Shown: piece by piece, positions 16,257 to 24,891 of the stretch
How positions within the stretch are numbered: position 1 is the first letter of the stretch
How the letters are laid out: the number at the start of each line of letters is the position of its first letter
DNA from: CAYPGJ01 sp964638515
Lineage (GTDB): Bacteria; Planctomycetota; Phycisphaerae; Phycisphaerales; UBA1924
Length of the DNA stretch: 64,000 bases
Direction: 5' to 3'
Assembly (NCBI GenBank): GCA_964638515.1
Contig: CAZWZL010000007.1
Span: forward strand, 10,113 to 74,112
Notes under the pieces: model-generated
Database searches by the model: none
The model's input: only the letters and a program-made list of their open reading frames with translations
Told to the model about the DNA's origin: nothing
Translations under genes and position numbers: made by a program

Positions 16257-18413
16257 TCAAGCCTCCGCCGGGGCCGCTTCTTCCTTCAGCACGGCCTTGC
16301 GGGACAGCTTGATGCGGCCCTGCTCGTCCACGTTGATCACCTTAACGCGAATGAAATCCCCGACCTTCACGATGTCGGTCACGTTCTTCACGTAGCCGTC
16401 CGCGAGCTCGGAGATATGGCACATCCCGTCGGTGCCGGGGGCCAGCTCGACAAACGCGCCGAAGTCCTTCATCGACACAACGCGCCCGTTGAACACGGTG
16501 CCCACCTTGATCTCGGCGCACATCGCCTCGATCTCGGAGCGCGCCCCGTCCAGCCCGGCCGCGTTCGGCGAGGCGATGACAACGGAGCCGTCGTCCTCGA
16601 CGTCGATCTCCACCCCCCACTTGTCCTGCATGCCGCGGATGGTCTTGCCGCCGGGCCCGATGAGCTTGCCGATCTTCTCGGGGTCGATCTTGATGGTGAC
16701 GAGTCTGGGCGCGTAGCGGCTGATCTCGGCGCGGGGCTCGCTGATCACGGCCTCCATCTGCTCGATGATTTGGAGCCGGCCGACCTTGGCCTGGGCGAAG
16801 ATCTTCTCGACCTGCGCGACCGAGAGCCCGCGCGCCTTGAGGTCCAGCTGGATGCCGGTGATGCCGTCACGCGAGCCGGACACCTTGAAGTCCATGTCGC
16901 CGAAGAAGTCCTCCTCGCCGATGATGTCGGTGACGAACACTTCCTTGCTCTCATCGTCGTTGGTGAACCGCCCGACGGAGATGCCCGCGACGGTGTTCAC
17001 GATCGGCACGCCCGCGTCCATGAGCGCGAGGCAGCCGCCGCACACCGAGGCCATCGACGAGGAGCCGTTGGACTCGGTGATGTCGGAGATGATGCGCACG
17101 GTGTACGGGAAGTCTTCCGCGGAGGGCAGCACGCCGAGCAACGACCGCTCGGCCAGGGCGCCGTGGCCCACCTCGCGACGGCCCGGGCCCATGATGCGCT
17201 TGGCCTCGCCCGTGCAGAACGGGGGGAAGTTGTAGTGGAGGTAGAACTTCTTCGCATACTCGGGGAGCAGGCCGTCCACGATCTGCTCGTCCTTGCCGGT
17301 GCCGAGCGTGCAGGAGACCAGCGACTGCGTCTCGCCGCGCTGGAAGAACGCCGAGCCGTGCGTGCGCTCGAAGATCCCCACGGTCATCTCGAGGGGGCGG
17401 ATCTCGTCGAACTTGCGACCGTCGGCGCGGATGCCCTTCTCCACGATGAGGTTGCGCGTGGCCTTCTTCTCGAGCGTCCGCAGCGCCTCCTTCGCGAAGA
17501 CGCGTCGCTTGGCGGACTCCTTCCACTGCGCGACGTTGCCGTCGGTCTTCTCGGGGAAGAACTCATCGAGAACGCGCTTCTTGATCTCGTCCACCTTCGC
17601 GCCGCGATCCTCCTTGCCGGGGATCTGGCGGGCCTTGAGCATGTCGTCGTACGCCTTCTCTCGCACCAGCGCCGTGACGTCCGCCGGCGGAAGATAGAGC
17701 GACGCCGGCATCTTCTTCTCCCGACCCACCTTCCCGGCCAGGTCGTCGATCAGGTCCAGCAGCGTCTTGATGTGCTCGTACCCGAACTCCACCGCGCCAA
17801 GCACCTGATCGTCCGGCACCTCCGCGGCGCCTACCTCGATCATGTTGATGCCGTCGCGGTGCCCCGACATGACCATGTCCATGTCGGAGAACTGCATCTG
17901 CGTCACCGTCGGGTTGAGCACGAACGCCGGGCCGTTATCCGTGTGAATCCGACCGACGCGCACCGTGGCCAGCGGGCCCTCGAAGGGCGCATCCGAAATC
18001 GCGAGCGCGGCCGCGGCGGCAACGCCGGCCAGCACGTCGGTGTCGTTCTCGCCGTCGTGGCTCATGACCCACACCTGGATCTGGATCTCGTCCACGAACC
18101 CTTCGGGGAACAGCGGACGGATCGGGCGATCGATCATCCGCATCGTGAGGACTTCCTTCTCGTTCGGCGCGCCCTCGCGCTTGCGGAAGCCGCCGGGAAA
18201 CTTGCCGCCCGCGGACATCTTCTCGCGATAGTCCACCTGGAGCGGGAAGAAGTCGAGGCCCTCGCGCGGGTCGGCCCGGACGACGGCCGCGAGCACCTCC
18301 GAGCCGCCGTACGCCGCGAGCACCGCGGAGTTGGCGAGCTTGGCGATCTTGCCGGTTTCGAGGGTCAGGGTGCGTCCGCCGATCTCTGCGGAGACTCGGA
18401 TCTGCTTGGTCAT
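16257..18413 (-). CDS. pnp: Polynucleotide phosphorylase
   Basis: PNPase is a trimeric 3'-5' phosphorolytic exoribonuclease and a component of RNA degradosomes. The ATG at 18413 starts MTKQIRVSAEIGG; upstream frame is not coding. The 718 residues contain two RNase PH domains (second: RADGRKFDEIRPLEMTVGIF, FQRGETQSL, and SGSRDGITGIQLDLK), the central all-alpha domain, a KH domain (LIGPGGKTIRGM) and an S1 domain (GTVFNGRVVSMKDFGAFVEL, then DEQGRIKLSRKAV). It lies downstream of rpsO in the order seen in many bacteria, with an intercistronic hairpin at 18601-18635 and a leader hairpin at 18524-18542. Confidence 0.97.
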   Translation of the reverse strand: MTKQIRVSAEIGGRTLTLETGKIAKLANSAVLAAYGGSEVLAAVVRADPREGLDFFPLQVDYREKMSAGGKFPGGFRKREGAPNEKEVLTMRMIDRPIRPLFPEGFVDEIQIQVWVMSHDGENDTDVLAGVAAAAALAISDAPFEGPLATVRVGRIHTDNGPAFVLNPTVTQMQFSDMDMVMSGHRDGINMIEVGAAEVPDDQVLGAVEFGYEHIKTLLDLIDDLAGKVGREKKMPASLYLPPADVTALVREKAYDDMLKARQIPGKEDRGAKVDEIKKRVLDEFFPEKTDGNVAQWKESAKRRVFAKEALRTLEKKATRNLIVEKGIRADGRKFDEIRPLEMTVGIFERTHGSAFFQRGETQSLVSCTLGTGKDEQIVDGLLPEYAKKFYLHYNFPPFCTGEAKRIMGPGRREVGHGALAERSLLGVLPSAEDFPYTVRIISDITESNGSSSMASVCGGCLALMDAGVPIVNTVAGISVGRFTNDDESKEVFVTDIIGEEDFFGDMDFKVSGSRDGITGIQLDLKARGLSVAQVEKIFAQAKVGRLQIIEQMEAVISEPRAEISRYAPRLVTIKIDPEKIGKLIGPGGKTIRGMQDKWGVEIDVEDDGSVVIASPNAAGLDGARSEIEAMCAEIKVGTVFNGRVVSMKDFGAFVELAPGTDGMCHISELADGYVKNVTDIVKVGDFIRVKVINVDEQGRIKLSRKAVLKEEAAPAEA

Positions 18414-18523
18414 GTTCGTGCCTTCTGCAAATCGCGGGCGTTTCTGGAACGCCGGAACGGCTCGGGGCCCGCGATGTGTGCTCGGCGTGCGCTTCGGAGG
18501 CGCCCGAGAGGCAGAAGGCAAGA

Positions 18524-18542
18524 CGCAGACGGCTCGTCTGCG
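18524..18542 (-). promoter_or_regulatory. Perfect hairpin in the pnp leader
   Basis: CGCAGACG-gct-CGTCTGCG forms an 8-bp stem with a 3-nt loop about 110 bases upstream of the pnp start. In E. coli a leader hairpin cut by RNase III mediates pnp autocontrol; an equivalent role here is inference. Confidence 0.4.
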
Positions 18543-18600
18543 GGTTGCCCACTGCCACTCCGGGCTCGGCCTGTTCGCGCGCCGACCGTCCTGAGTGATG

Positions 18601-18635
18601 TCCGAAACGAAAGCGAGCGGGCACGCGCCCGCTCG
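18601..18635 (-). terminator. Terminator or attenuator between rpsO and pnp
   Basis: CGAGCGGGC and GCCCGCTCG form a 9-bp stem with a 4-nt loop starting seven bases past the rpsO stop. It is followed on the minus strand by CTTTCGTTTCGG, an interrupted T tract, so read-through into pnp is likely. The same place holds a terminator in the E. coli rpsO-pnp operon. Confidence 0.65.
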
Positions 18636-18641
18636 AAGTGC

Positions 18642-18911
18642 TTACTTGCGAAGCCCCAACCGCTGGATCAGCGAGTGGTACTTCTCCGGCTCGTTCGCCG
18701 AGAGATACTTGAGAAGCGAGTTGCGCCGCGCCACCATCTGCGTCAGCCCGCGACGCGACGAGAAGTCGTGCTTGTGGCCCTTGAGGTGCTCGGAGATGTC
18801 CTTGATGCGCTCGGTGATCACCGAGACCTGCACCTCGGGCGAGCCCGAGTCGGTCGAATGGCGCTGCGCGGTCTTGATCGTGGCCTGTTGGCGTTCTGTC
18901 GAAAGGGGCAC
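18642..18911 (-). CDS. rpsO: 30S ribosomal protein S15
   Basis: S15 binds 16S rRNA early in assembly of the small-subunit platform. The frame is open to 19142, but a GTG at 18911 preceded by GAGG gives exactly 89 residues, the usual length, and starts VPLSTERQQATIK. The family core is clear: DSGSPEVQVSVITERI, HLKGHKHDFSSRRGL, then RRNSLLKYL and the C-terminal LIQRLGLRK. It is the first gene of an rpsO-pnp unit and is divergent from the aminotransferase gene at 19109. Confidence 0.95.
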   Translation of the reverse strand: MPLSTERQQATIKTAQRHSTDSGSPEVQVSVITERIKDISEHLKGHKHDFSSRRGLTQMVARRNSLLKYLSANEPEKYHSLIQRLGLRK

Positions 18912-19108
18912 GGACAACCTCGTGAGTGGATCTGCCGAAACGTCGACCGACGTGGCCGACCCGAATGGTGCGCTTCCAGAATCCCGCGCCCCGGAGCCCG
19001 GGACGAGGGCCGGGAGGATAGCACCCCCACACCCCCCTATCAACCGGACTCCGAATCTCTCCAGCCACCCCTCAATAACCCGAGAGCGGTTGAGATAGTC
19101 TAGACCCC

Positions 19109-20359
19109 ATGGAACTCTCCCGGCGCGTCCAAGCCCTAGCACCCTCCCCCACCGTCGCCATGATGAACCGGGCCAAGGCCTTACGCGCCCAGGGCGTCGA
19201 CGTCCTCTCCTTCTCCGCCGGCGAGCCCGACTTCGACACGCCGGAGCGCATCAAACAGGCCGCCGTGGCCGCCCTGGAGCGGGGCGAGACCAAGTACATG
19301 CCCACGGCCGGGGACCCCGAAACACGCAAGGTCATCGCGGCCAAACTCACCAGCGAGAACGGCATCCCCAACGTGACCGCCGATCACGTCGTCATCTCCT
19401 CCGGCGGCAAGCACGCGCTCTACTCCCTCTTCCATTGCCTGCTCGACCCCCCCGCCGCCGGCCAGCCACCGATGGAGGCCGTGCTGCCGACGCCCGCATG
19501 GGTGTCGTACGCGCCGCACGTCGAACTCGCGGGCGGCAAGGTCGTCGAGGTCCCGGCCGGGCCGGAGGCGGGGTTCCGAATCACGCCCGAGCAGCTGCGT
19601 CGGGCGATCACGCCGCGCAGCCGGTGCATCGTGCTCAACTCCCCAAGCAACCCGTGCGGAACGATGTACTCGGAGCAGGAGTTGCGGGCCCTTGCGAGCG
19701 TGATCGCCGACGCCGCGAGGAACATCGCGCCGGATCTCGTGGTGATCTCCGACGAGATCTACGAGAAGATCATCTACGGCGGCATCCCCCACTTCTCCAT
19801 CGGAAGCGTGCCGGAAATCGCCGAACGCACGGTGACGGTGAACGGGCTGAGCAAGGCCTACGCGATGACCGGCTGGCGCGTGGGCTACGCCGCGGGGAGC
19901 GGGGAGTTTGGGCTGAAGGTGGCGAAGGGCCTCGCCACGCTGCAGGGGCAGATGTCGACAAACATCACGTCCTTCGTGTACCCCGCGATCCGCACGGCGT
20001 TGACGGAGTGCGCGGAGGACGTCGAGCAGATGCGCCAGGCGTTCGCCAAGCGCGCCGAACTCATCTATGAGCTCGTCTCGAAAATGCCCGGCGTGAAGGT
20101 GGCCAGGCCCACCGGCGCGTTCTACGTCTTCCCCGACATCTCGGCCTACTTCGGGAAGAAGTCCGCGGGAGGGCGCGACGTGAAGGACGCCAAGTCGTTC
20201 TGCGAGGCGCTGCTGGATGAGGGGAAGGTGGCGCTGGTGGCCGGGGACGAGTTCGGCGGCTGCGGCAAGCAGTGCGTTCGGATCTCCTTCGCGTGCTCGG
20301 AGGAGCAGATCAAGCAGGGGATGGGGAGGCTGAGCCAGTTCCTCAGCGGCCTTCGGTGA
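19109..20359 (+). CDS. Class I/II aminotransferase, aspartate aminotransferase type
   Basis: A fold-type I PLP enzyme of 416 residues that most resembles the Ib group of aspartate (or aspartate/prephenate) aminotransferases. It has SFSAGEPDFDTPERIK near the N-terminus, the cofactor-binding NSPSNPCGT, ISDEIYEKIIY, the Schiff-base lysine in NGLSKAYAMTGWRVGY, and the carboxylate-binding Arg in CVRISFACSEE. The substrate is inferred. The ATG lies eight bases downstream of TAGTCT, which may be a -10 element, leaving little or no leader. prfB follows after 26 bases. Confidence 0.88.
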   Translation: MELSRRVQALAPSPTVAMMNRAKALRAQGVDVLSFSAGEPDFDTPERIKQAAVAALERGETKYMPTAGDPETRKVIAAKLTSENGIPNVTADHVVISSGGKHALYSLFHCLLDPPAAGQPPMEAVLPTPAWVSYAPHVELAGGKVVEVPAGPEAGFRITPEQLRRAITPRSRCIVLNSPSNPCGTMYSEQELRALASVIADAARNIAPDLVVISDEIYEKIIYGGIPHFSIGSVPEIAERTVTVNGLSKAYAMTGWRVGYAAGSGEFGLKVAKGLATLQGQMSTNITSFVYPAIRTALTECAEDVEQMRQAFAKRAELIYELVSKMPGVKVARPTGAFYVFPDISAYFGKKSAGGRDVKDAKSFCEALLDEGKVALVAGDEFGGCGKQCVRISFACSEEQIKQGMGRLSQFLSGLR

Positions 20360-20372
20360 GCGCGGACGCCGC

Positions 20373-20378
20373 TATACT
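20373..20378 (+). promoter_or_regulatory. TATACT, possible -10 element of prfB
   Basis: TATACT ends seven bases before the prfB ATG, so transcription from it would begin at or next to the start codon, giving a leaderless mRNA. No convincing -35 is seen, and the gene lacks a Shine-Dalgarno. Confidence 0.35.
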
Positions 20379-20385
20379 CCGCCCC

Positions 20386-21517
20386 ATGCACTTCGACGCA
20401 CACCAACCCATCATCGATGACCTCGAGGCGCGGATCACAACCATCCGCGACTCTCTTTGACGTGGATTTCAAGGCGCAGCGCCTGCGCGAACTCCAGGCG
20501 AAAATGGAAGCCACGGATTTCTGGGACAAGCCCGACGCCGCGCGGAAGACCGTCGACGAACTCAAGCTGCTGAGAGCGCAGACCGAGCCCGTCGAGGGCG
20601 CGCGCAAGGACTTCGAAGACGCCCGCACGGCCTACGAGATGTCCAAGGAGGCCGGCGACGCCGATCTGCTGCGTGAGGCCGACGAGCAGCTCTTCGAGCT
20701 CTGCGCACGCATGGAGCGCATCGAGCTGCAGTCCCTCCTCTCCGGCAAGCACGACCACCGCAACTGCTTCATGACCATCTCCGCCGGCGACGGCGGCACC
20801 GAGGCCAACGACTGGGCCGAGATGCTCTTCCGCATGTACCTCAAGTTCTTCGACCGCCACCCCGAGTGGAAGATCGAAGAGCTCGCCATGCAGTACGGCG
20901 TCGAGGTCGGCATCGACTCCGTGACGCTCAAGGTGAGCGGCCCCTACGTCTACGGAATGCTCTCCTGCGAGCGCGGAACGCACCGCCTCGCGCGCGTTTC
21001 CCCGTTCAACGCCCAGGGCAAACGACAGACCTCGTTCTCCACCGTGGACATCGTTCCCGAGTTCGAGGAGACCAAGCTCGAGATTCCCGAGAAGGACCTC
21101 GAGATCACGCCCTTCGTGCGAGCCTCCGGCCCCGGCGGACAGAACGTCAACAAGGTGGCGAGCGCGTGCCGCGTCGTGCACATCCCAACGGGCATCATGG
21201 TCGTGGCGTCCACCTACCGAGACCTCGGACAGAACAAGCGACAGGCGCTCACCATCGTGCAGGCCAAGCTCGAGCAGATCGAGGAAGAAAAACGCGAGCG
21301 CGAACTGGCGGAAGCCACCGGCGGCGCCGTGGAGCGCGGCTGGGGCACGCAGATCCGCTCCTACGTCATCTACGACAACCGCGTGAAGGACCACCGCACC
21401 AATCACGAGGTGATGAACCCGCAGCAGGTGCTCGATGGCGACCTCGACCCCTTCATCGACGCCGAACTCAAACGCCGCAGACGAGCACTCGCCGAAGCCG
21501 CAAAGTCGGGCGGCTGA
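20386..21517 (+). CDS. prfB: Peptide chain release factor 2, with programmed +1 frameshift
   Basis: RF2 releases peptides at UGA and UAA. The gene is split: codons 1-24 run from ATG 20386 to an in-frame TGA at 20458-20460, and the rest is in the +1 frame. The junction CTT TGA C (20455-20461) is the classical autoregulatory shift site: after CTT the ribosome skips T and reads GAC, giving 376 residues. When RF2 is scarce, UGA termination is slow and shifting restores RF2. Downstream are the UGA-recognising tripeptide SPF (RLARVSPFNAQGKRQTSF) and the catalytic GGQ (SGPGGQNVNK). Unlike E. coli, no AGGGGG-type stimulator precedes the slip site; the six codons before CTT read ACAACCATCCGCGACTCT. 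Confidence 0.95.
20455..20461 (+). other. Programmed +1 frameshift site CTTTGAC
   Basis: The slippery CTT codon and TGA stop of RF2 autoregulation; the shift joins ...IRDSL to DVDFKAQRL. The gene should not be annotated as broken. Confidence 0.93.
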
Positions 21518-21560
21518 GAACCACACCGTCGATCAAATGTCCGAGAGCGCCCGCGCCGCG

Positions 21561-22589
21561 TCAGGCGGGCGCGGCCTCGCGACCCGGCTTGGCCGTCTTC
21601 CAGCACGCCTCCAGAAGCGGGCGCAGCCCCACCCCCGTCGCCGCGCTCACGCCGTACACGGGAGTGTCCGCGCCGAGCTTGAGTTCGAGACAGAACGCCT
21701 CGATCACCGCGCGCCCCTCCTCCTCGTCCGTGCACAGATCGAGCTTGTTGATCGCGATGATCTCGGGCTTCTCGGCCAGAGCGGCGGAATACCCGCCCAA
21801 CTCGCGCCGAATGGCCTGGTAGTTCTGCGCCGGCGTCGACCCGTCCGGCGGCGCGGCCTCCAGCAGATGCACCAGCACGCGAGTCCGCTCAATATGGCGG
21901 AGAAAGTCATGCCCGAGACCCGCGCCCTGCGCCGCTCCCTCGATCAACCCCGGGATGTCCGCGAACACAAGCCGCCGCTCAGGATCAAGCTCCGCGATGC
22001 CCAGCTGCGGCGTCAGCGTCGTGAACGGGTAATTCGCGATCTTGGGCCGCGCACGTGTGAGCGAAGCCAGCAGCGTGCTCTTGCCCGCGTTGGGCATGCC
22101 CACCACGCCGACATCCGCGATCAGCTTCAGCTCAAGCCGCAGCCCAAGCTCCTTGCCCGGCTCCCCCGGCGTGCACTGTCTCGGCGTGCGATTGGTCGAT
22201 GACTTGAAGTGATCGTTGCCGAACCCCCCGCGCCCGCCGTGCGCGATCACCACGCTGTCCCCCGCGCGAAGATCGACGAGCATCTCGCCCGTCTCCTCGT
22301 CGAACACCATCGTCCCCGCCGGCAGCCGCAGCACCACGTCGCCCCCGTCAGCCCCCGTCATGTTCTTGCCCTGCCCAGGCGCCCCGTTCTCCGCGTTCCA
22401 GTGATGCTGCCCGCGAAAGTCGAGCAGCGTGTGCACGTTGTGATCGGCCGTCAGGATGATGTCGCCGCCCTTGCCCCCGTTCCCGCCGTCCGGACCGCCC
22501 TTGGGCTCGAACTTCTCGCGCCGCCATGAGACAACGCCATCCCCCCCCTTCCCGGCTCGAACGTGGATTTGTGCGCGGTCAATCAGCAT
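21561..22589 (-). CDS. obg: Essential GTPase Obg (CgtA)
   Basis: Obg binds the large ribosomal subunit and takes part in its assembly and in stress signalling. The 342-residue product has the glycine-rich Obg fold (residues 1-160; GKGGDGVVSWRREKFEPKGG, GGNGGKGGDI) and a GTPase domain with G1 GMPNAGKST, switch TTLTPQLG, G3 DIPGLIEGA and G4 NKLDL. No C-terminal TGS-like or OCT extension is present. It lies downstream of rpmA on the same strand with a hairpin between them, as in the common rplU-rpmA-obg order, though rplU is absent here. Confidence 0.96.
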   Translation of the reverse strand: MLIDRAQIHVRAGKGGDGVVSWRREKFEPKGGPDGGNGGKGGDIILTADHNVHTLLDFRGQHHWNAENGAPGQGKNMTGADGGDVVLRLPAGTMVFDEETGEMLVDLRAGDSVVIAHGGRGGFGNDHFKSSTNRTPRQCTPGEPGKELGLRLELKLIADVGVVGMPNAGKSTLLASLTRARPKIANYPFTTLTPQLGIAELDPERRLVFADIPGLIEGAAQGAGLGHDFLRHIERTRVLVHLLEAAPPDGSTPAQNYQAIRRELGGYSAALAEKPEIIAINKLDLCTDEEEGRAVIEAFCLELKLGADTPVYGVSAATGVGLRPLLEACWKTAKPGREAAPA

Positions 22590-22605
22590 GCGAACAGCCT
22601 ACGCC

Positions 22606-22640
22606 AACAAACAACAAGCCGCGGACAATCGCCCGCGGCC
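22606..22640 (-). terminator. Terminator or attenuator between rpmA and obg
   Basis: GCCGCGG and CCGCGGC form a 7-bp stem with an 8-nt loop, followed on the minus strand by TTGTTGTTTGTTGG. It begins about 33 bases past the rpmA stop and ends 17 bases before the obg start, so partial read-through is plausible. Confidence 0.55.
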
Positions 22641-22672
22641 GGGAAATGGTTTCCGCCTCAAACTCGAGCCGC

Positions 22673-22957
22673 TCAGGCCGCGCCCGCCACGAGCCACTTG
22701 GGCCGGGGCGTCGCAGGGTCCGTCGGAATCACGTGCACCTTGCCCGAGCGGAACAGCACCGATCCCTCGCACATCGCGAAGAGCGTGTCGTCCTTGCCGC
22801 GAGCGACCATGAAGCCCGGCTTCACCGGTGTGCCGCGCTGCCGAACGATGATAGCGCCGGATTGCGCGCGCTCTCCGCCGTACAGCTTGATGCCGAGATA
22901 CTTGGGATTCGAGTCGCGCCCGTTCTTGGTCGAGCCCTGACCCTTCTTATGTGCCAT
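22673..22957 (-). CDS. rpmA: 50S ribosomal protein L27
   Basis: L27 reaches the peptidyl-transferase centre with its N-terminal tail. The 94-residue product begins MAHKKGQGSTKNGRDS, so it has the short tail and no cleavable Firmicutes-type extension. Family core: PKYLGIKLYGGERAQSGAIIVRQRGT, then FMVARGKDDTLFA. It is 75 bases downstream of the unknown secreted-protein gene and upstream of obg. rplU, normally directly upstream, is not in the neighbourhood. Confidence 0.97.
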   Translation of the reverse strand: MAHKKGQGSTKNGRDSNPKYLGIKLYGGERAQSGAIIVRQRGTPVKPGFMVARGKDDTLFAMCEGSVLFRSGKVHVIPTDPATPRPKWLVAGAA

Positions 22958-23031
22958 GACGAAGGCCTCTTGCCGTTGCGTTGCGTTCCGAACACCCCCC
23001 TACCGACGAGGGGCCGACAGTATAGCGAGCC

Positions 23032-23697
23032 TCAGCGGAGAATCCAGCGGCTGTTCGTGCGGCTGATCGGGTCGTTGCCCTGACCCGCCAGGTCCCCCGG
23101 CGTCAGGTGCTCCAGCATCAGCGTCTTGCGGAGAATCACTTCGTTCGTATCTCCCTTCGGAGCCTCGCCCTCCGGACGCGCCACCCGCCGGGTCTCGCCG
23201 CTGAACCCCGACGCGTACACCGTCACCCGCGACGGCTTCATATTCGCCAGCGGCCAAATCGCCACGCTCTCCCGCGCGTGCTCCGCCCCCTGCATCAGCG
23301 GACCGATCACCGATATCTGATCCTGCACAAACGGATTGTGCAGCCGGCCGATGATCTCGTCCGTCACCGCCGCAGGCACCCCGCGCCCGGCCCGCGCGGG
23401 CTCCGAAGCCTCGTCCGTCGTCATCTCAAACGTCGGCGCGAAGTACACCTCCGCCGCCGAGTGATTCTCCACCTTGTACGGCAGATACAGAAACGCCCGA
23501 AGGCCCTCCCCGGGGATCTCCACCATCGCGAGCCGCAGCGGCCCCGGCTCGACATCCAACTGCCATCGAAGAGGCACGGGCGAAGGCTCAGGCGCCCCGA
23601 TGACGGTTTCCGTCCAAGTCGATCCCGCGGCCAGCCCCAACCCCACCGCCAGCACCGGGACAAGCCGCCCAAATCGTCGTGTCATCCGCAATCCCAT
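23032..23697 (-). CDS. Unknown secreted protein
   Basis: I do not recognise a family. The ATG at 23697 has AGGAG nine bases upstream and begins MGLRMTRRFGRLVP; a later ATG at 23685 is possible, and the open frame further upstream is rejected. The 221-residue product has a basic N-terminus and a hydrophobic signal segment (VLAVGLGLAAGS), then a soluble domain with a beta-strand core (GLRAFLYLPYKVENHSAAEVYFAPTF split by turns), ending with QGNDPISRTNSRWILR. It has no cysteine or obvious catalytic motif. It is divergent from the GNAT gene and precedes rpmA. Confidence 0.6.
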   Translation of the reverse strand: MGLRMTRRFGRLVPVLAVGLGLAAGSTWTETVIGAPEPSPVPLRWQLDVEPGPLRLAMVEIPGEGLRAFLYLPYKVENHSAAEVYFAPTFEMTTDEASEPARAGRGVPAAVTDEIIGRLHNPFVQDQISVIGPLMQGAEHARESVAIWPLANMKPSRVTVYASGFSGETRRVARPEGEAPKGDTNEVILRKTLMLEHLTPGDLAGQGNDPISRTNSRWILR

Positions 23698-23732
23698 CGT
23701 GCCTGGCTCCTCTTGTCCCGCCCCAACGGGCT

Positions 23733-23762
23733 TTGCGTGGCCGGAACGCGTTAGTCTATGAT
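23733..23762 (+). promoter_or_regulatory. Candidate sigma-70-type promoter of the GNAT gene
   Basis: TTGCGT (23733-23738), an 18-nt spacer, and TATGAT (23757-23762). The predicted start of transcription is near 23769, downstream of the first in-frame ATG (23758), which favours the ATG at 23803 as the true start. Confidence 0.5.
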
Positions 23763-23802
23763 CGGTACGCGAGGCGTCAAAGAAGGCTCCAACCACACGC
23801 CC

Positions 23803-24792
23803 ATGTCCATCGCTTCACGAACATCCGGACCGGGCCGTCCCGGAGACGCGCCCCCGGCCTACGTCATCCGTCACATGAAGGGCGACCAGCTCGAGCGGGC
23901 CGCGGGGCGTCTCGTTCATAGCGCTGGCGGCTCGGTCGGCGACGCAGGGCGGGCATTTCTCGCGATGGCCTCCAAACACGCCATCGACGTCTCCAATCTC
24001 TGGGCAAGCGAAGCCCGAACCGGCGGAGAACCCCGCCAGGTCTGTCTGGCCACGCAAGGCGCCGGCCGCACGCTCAACTTCTTCGTATCCACCCCCGCCG
24101 ACGAGCCCGAGGAAACCGAACTCAGCGCCGTGGTGGACCAGGCGATCCGCTCAGCCTCATTGAAGGAGCCCCCTCTCAAGCCCGCGATCGCTCAATCCCT
24201 GCTCGATCCTTCCGAACAACGCGCCAAGCGCGCGTTCCTGCTCGCCGGGTTCAGCCACATCGCAACCCTCTCGTATCTGCAGGGCCGCGTCCCGCCACCC
24301 GAGCGATCGACGCCCGCGCCGTCGTTGCATCTTCCCTCCGGCGTGACGATGGAACACTGGTCTCCCGCCCTGGAACCGGAGTTCTGCGAAGCCCTCGATC
24401 GCACCTACATCGACACGCTGGACTGCCCCGAACTCTGCGATCTGCGCGAAACACGGGACGTTCTCGCCAGCCATCTCGCCACCGGCGAGCACACACCGCG
24501 CCTGTGGTGGCTCATCCGCTTCGATGGCCGGCCCGAAGGCGCGATGCTCCTCAATCCGTGCCCCGCGCAGGCGCAGATCGAACTGGTGTACCTGGGCCTG
24601 GGCCCACTTCTCCGAGGCAAGGGGCTGGCCGGCGAGCTGCTCCGATTTGGGATCGCCGAGGCGGCCTCGATCCGTCCGGAACGCCTCATCGTGTGCGCCG
24701 TGGACCATCGAAACAAGCCCGCGCTCCGTCTCTACGAAAGGCTTGGATTTCGAGCCTTCGCCGACCGAGTGGCCCTCGTGCGACCCCTCTGA
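23803..24792 (+). CDS. GNAT-family N-acetyltransferase
   Basis: A 329-residue protein with a C-terminal acetyltransferase domain that transfers an acetyl group from acetyl-CoA to an amine; the acceptor is unknown. In the last 110 residues are strand beta4 (IELVYLGLGP), the pyrophosphate-binding LGPLLRGKGLAGELLRFG (the Q/RxxGxG/A motif as RGKGLAG) and NKPALRLYERLGF. The N-terminal half may be a second, degenerate GNAT-like domain, giving a tandem arrangement. ATG 23758 is also in frame but would lie inside the candidate promoter, so 23803 is chosen. The tricorn-like gene follows after 99 bases. Confidence 0.78.
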   Translation: MSIASRTSGPGRPGDAPPAYVIRHMKGDQLERAAGRLVHSAGGSVGDAGRAFLAMASKHAIDVSNLWASEARTGGEPRQVCLATQGAGRTLNFFVSTPADEPEETELSAVVDQAIRSASLKEPPLKPAIAQSLLDPSEQRAKRAFLLAGFSHIATLSYLQGRVPPPERSTPAPSLHLPSGVTMEHWSPALEPEFCEALDRTYIDTLDCPELCDLRETRDVLASHLATGEHTPRLWWLIRFDGRPEGAMLLNPCPAQAQIELVYLGLGPLLRGKGLAGELLRFGIAEAASIRPERLIVCAVDHRNKPALRLYERLGFRAFADRVALVRPL

Positions 24793-24805
24793 CCATCCGG
24801 AACAA

Positions 24806-24836
24806 CTGAAACACGCGCGGGCCCGTCCGGTATAAG
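24806..24836 (+). promoter_or_regulatory. Possible promoter of the tricorn-like protease gene
   Basis: TATAAG at 24831-24836 is a fair -10; the best -35 is CTGAAA at 24806-24811, with a long 19-nt spacer. A C5-UUC-G5 hairpin at 24844-24858 follows in the leader. Confidence 0.35.
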
Positions 24837-24891
24837 GGCCGCCGCCCCCTTCGGGGGCCGGTCATCGATCACCCACAAGGAGATGCACACG

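Noticed and set aside
16416..19103. 895-residue open frame on the plus strand opposite pnp and rpsO
   Set aside because: It is a shadow produced by GC-rich third positions of pnp; its sequence is Arg/His/Asp-rich low complexity with no domain.
20386..20460. A stop codon in prfB suggesting a pseudogene
   Set aside because: TGA follows CTT and is followed by C, the standard RF2 frameshift site; the reading resumes exactly in the +1 frame.
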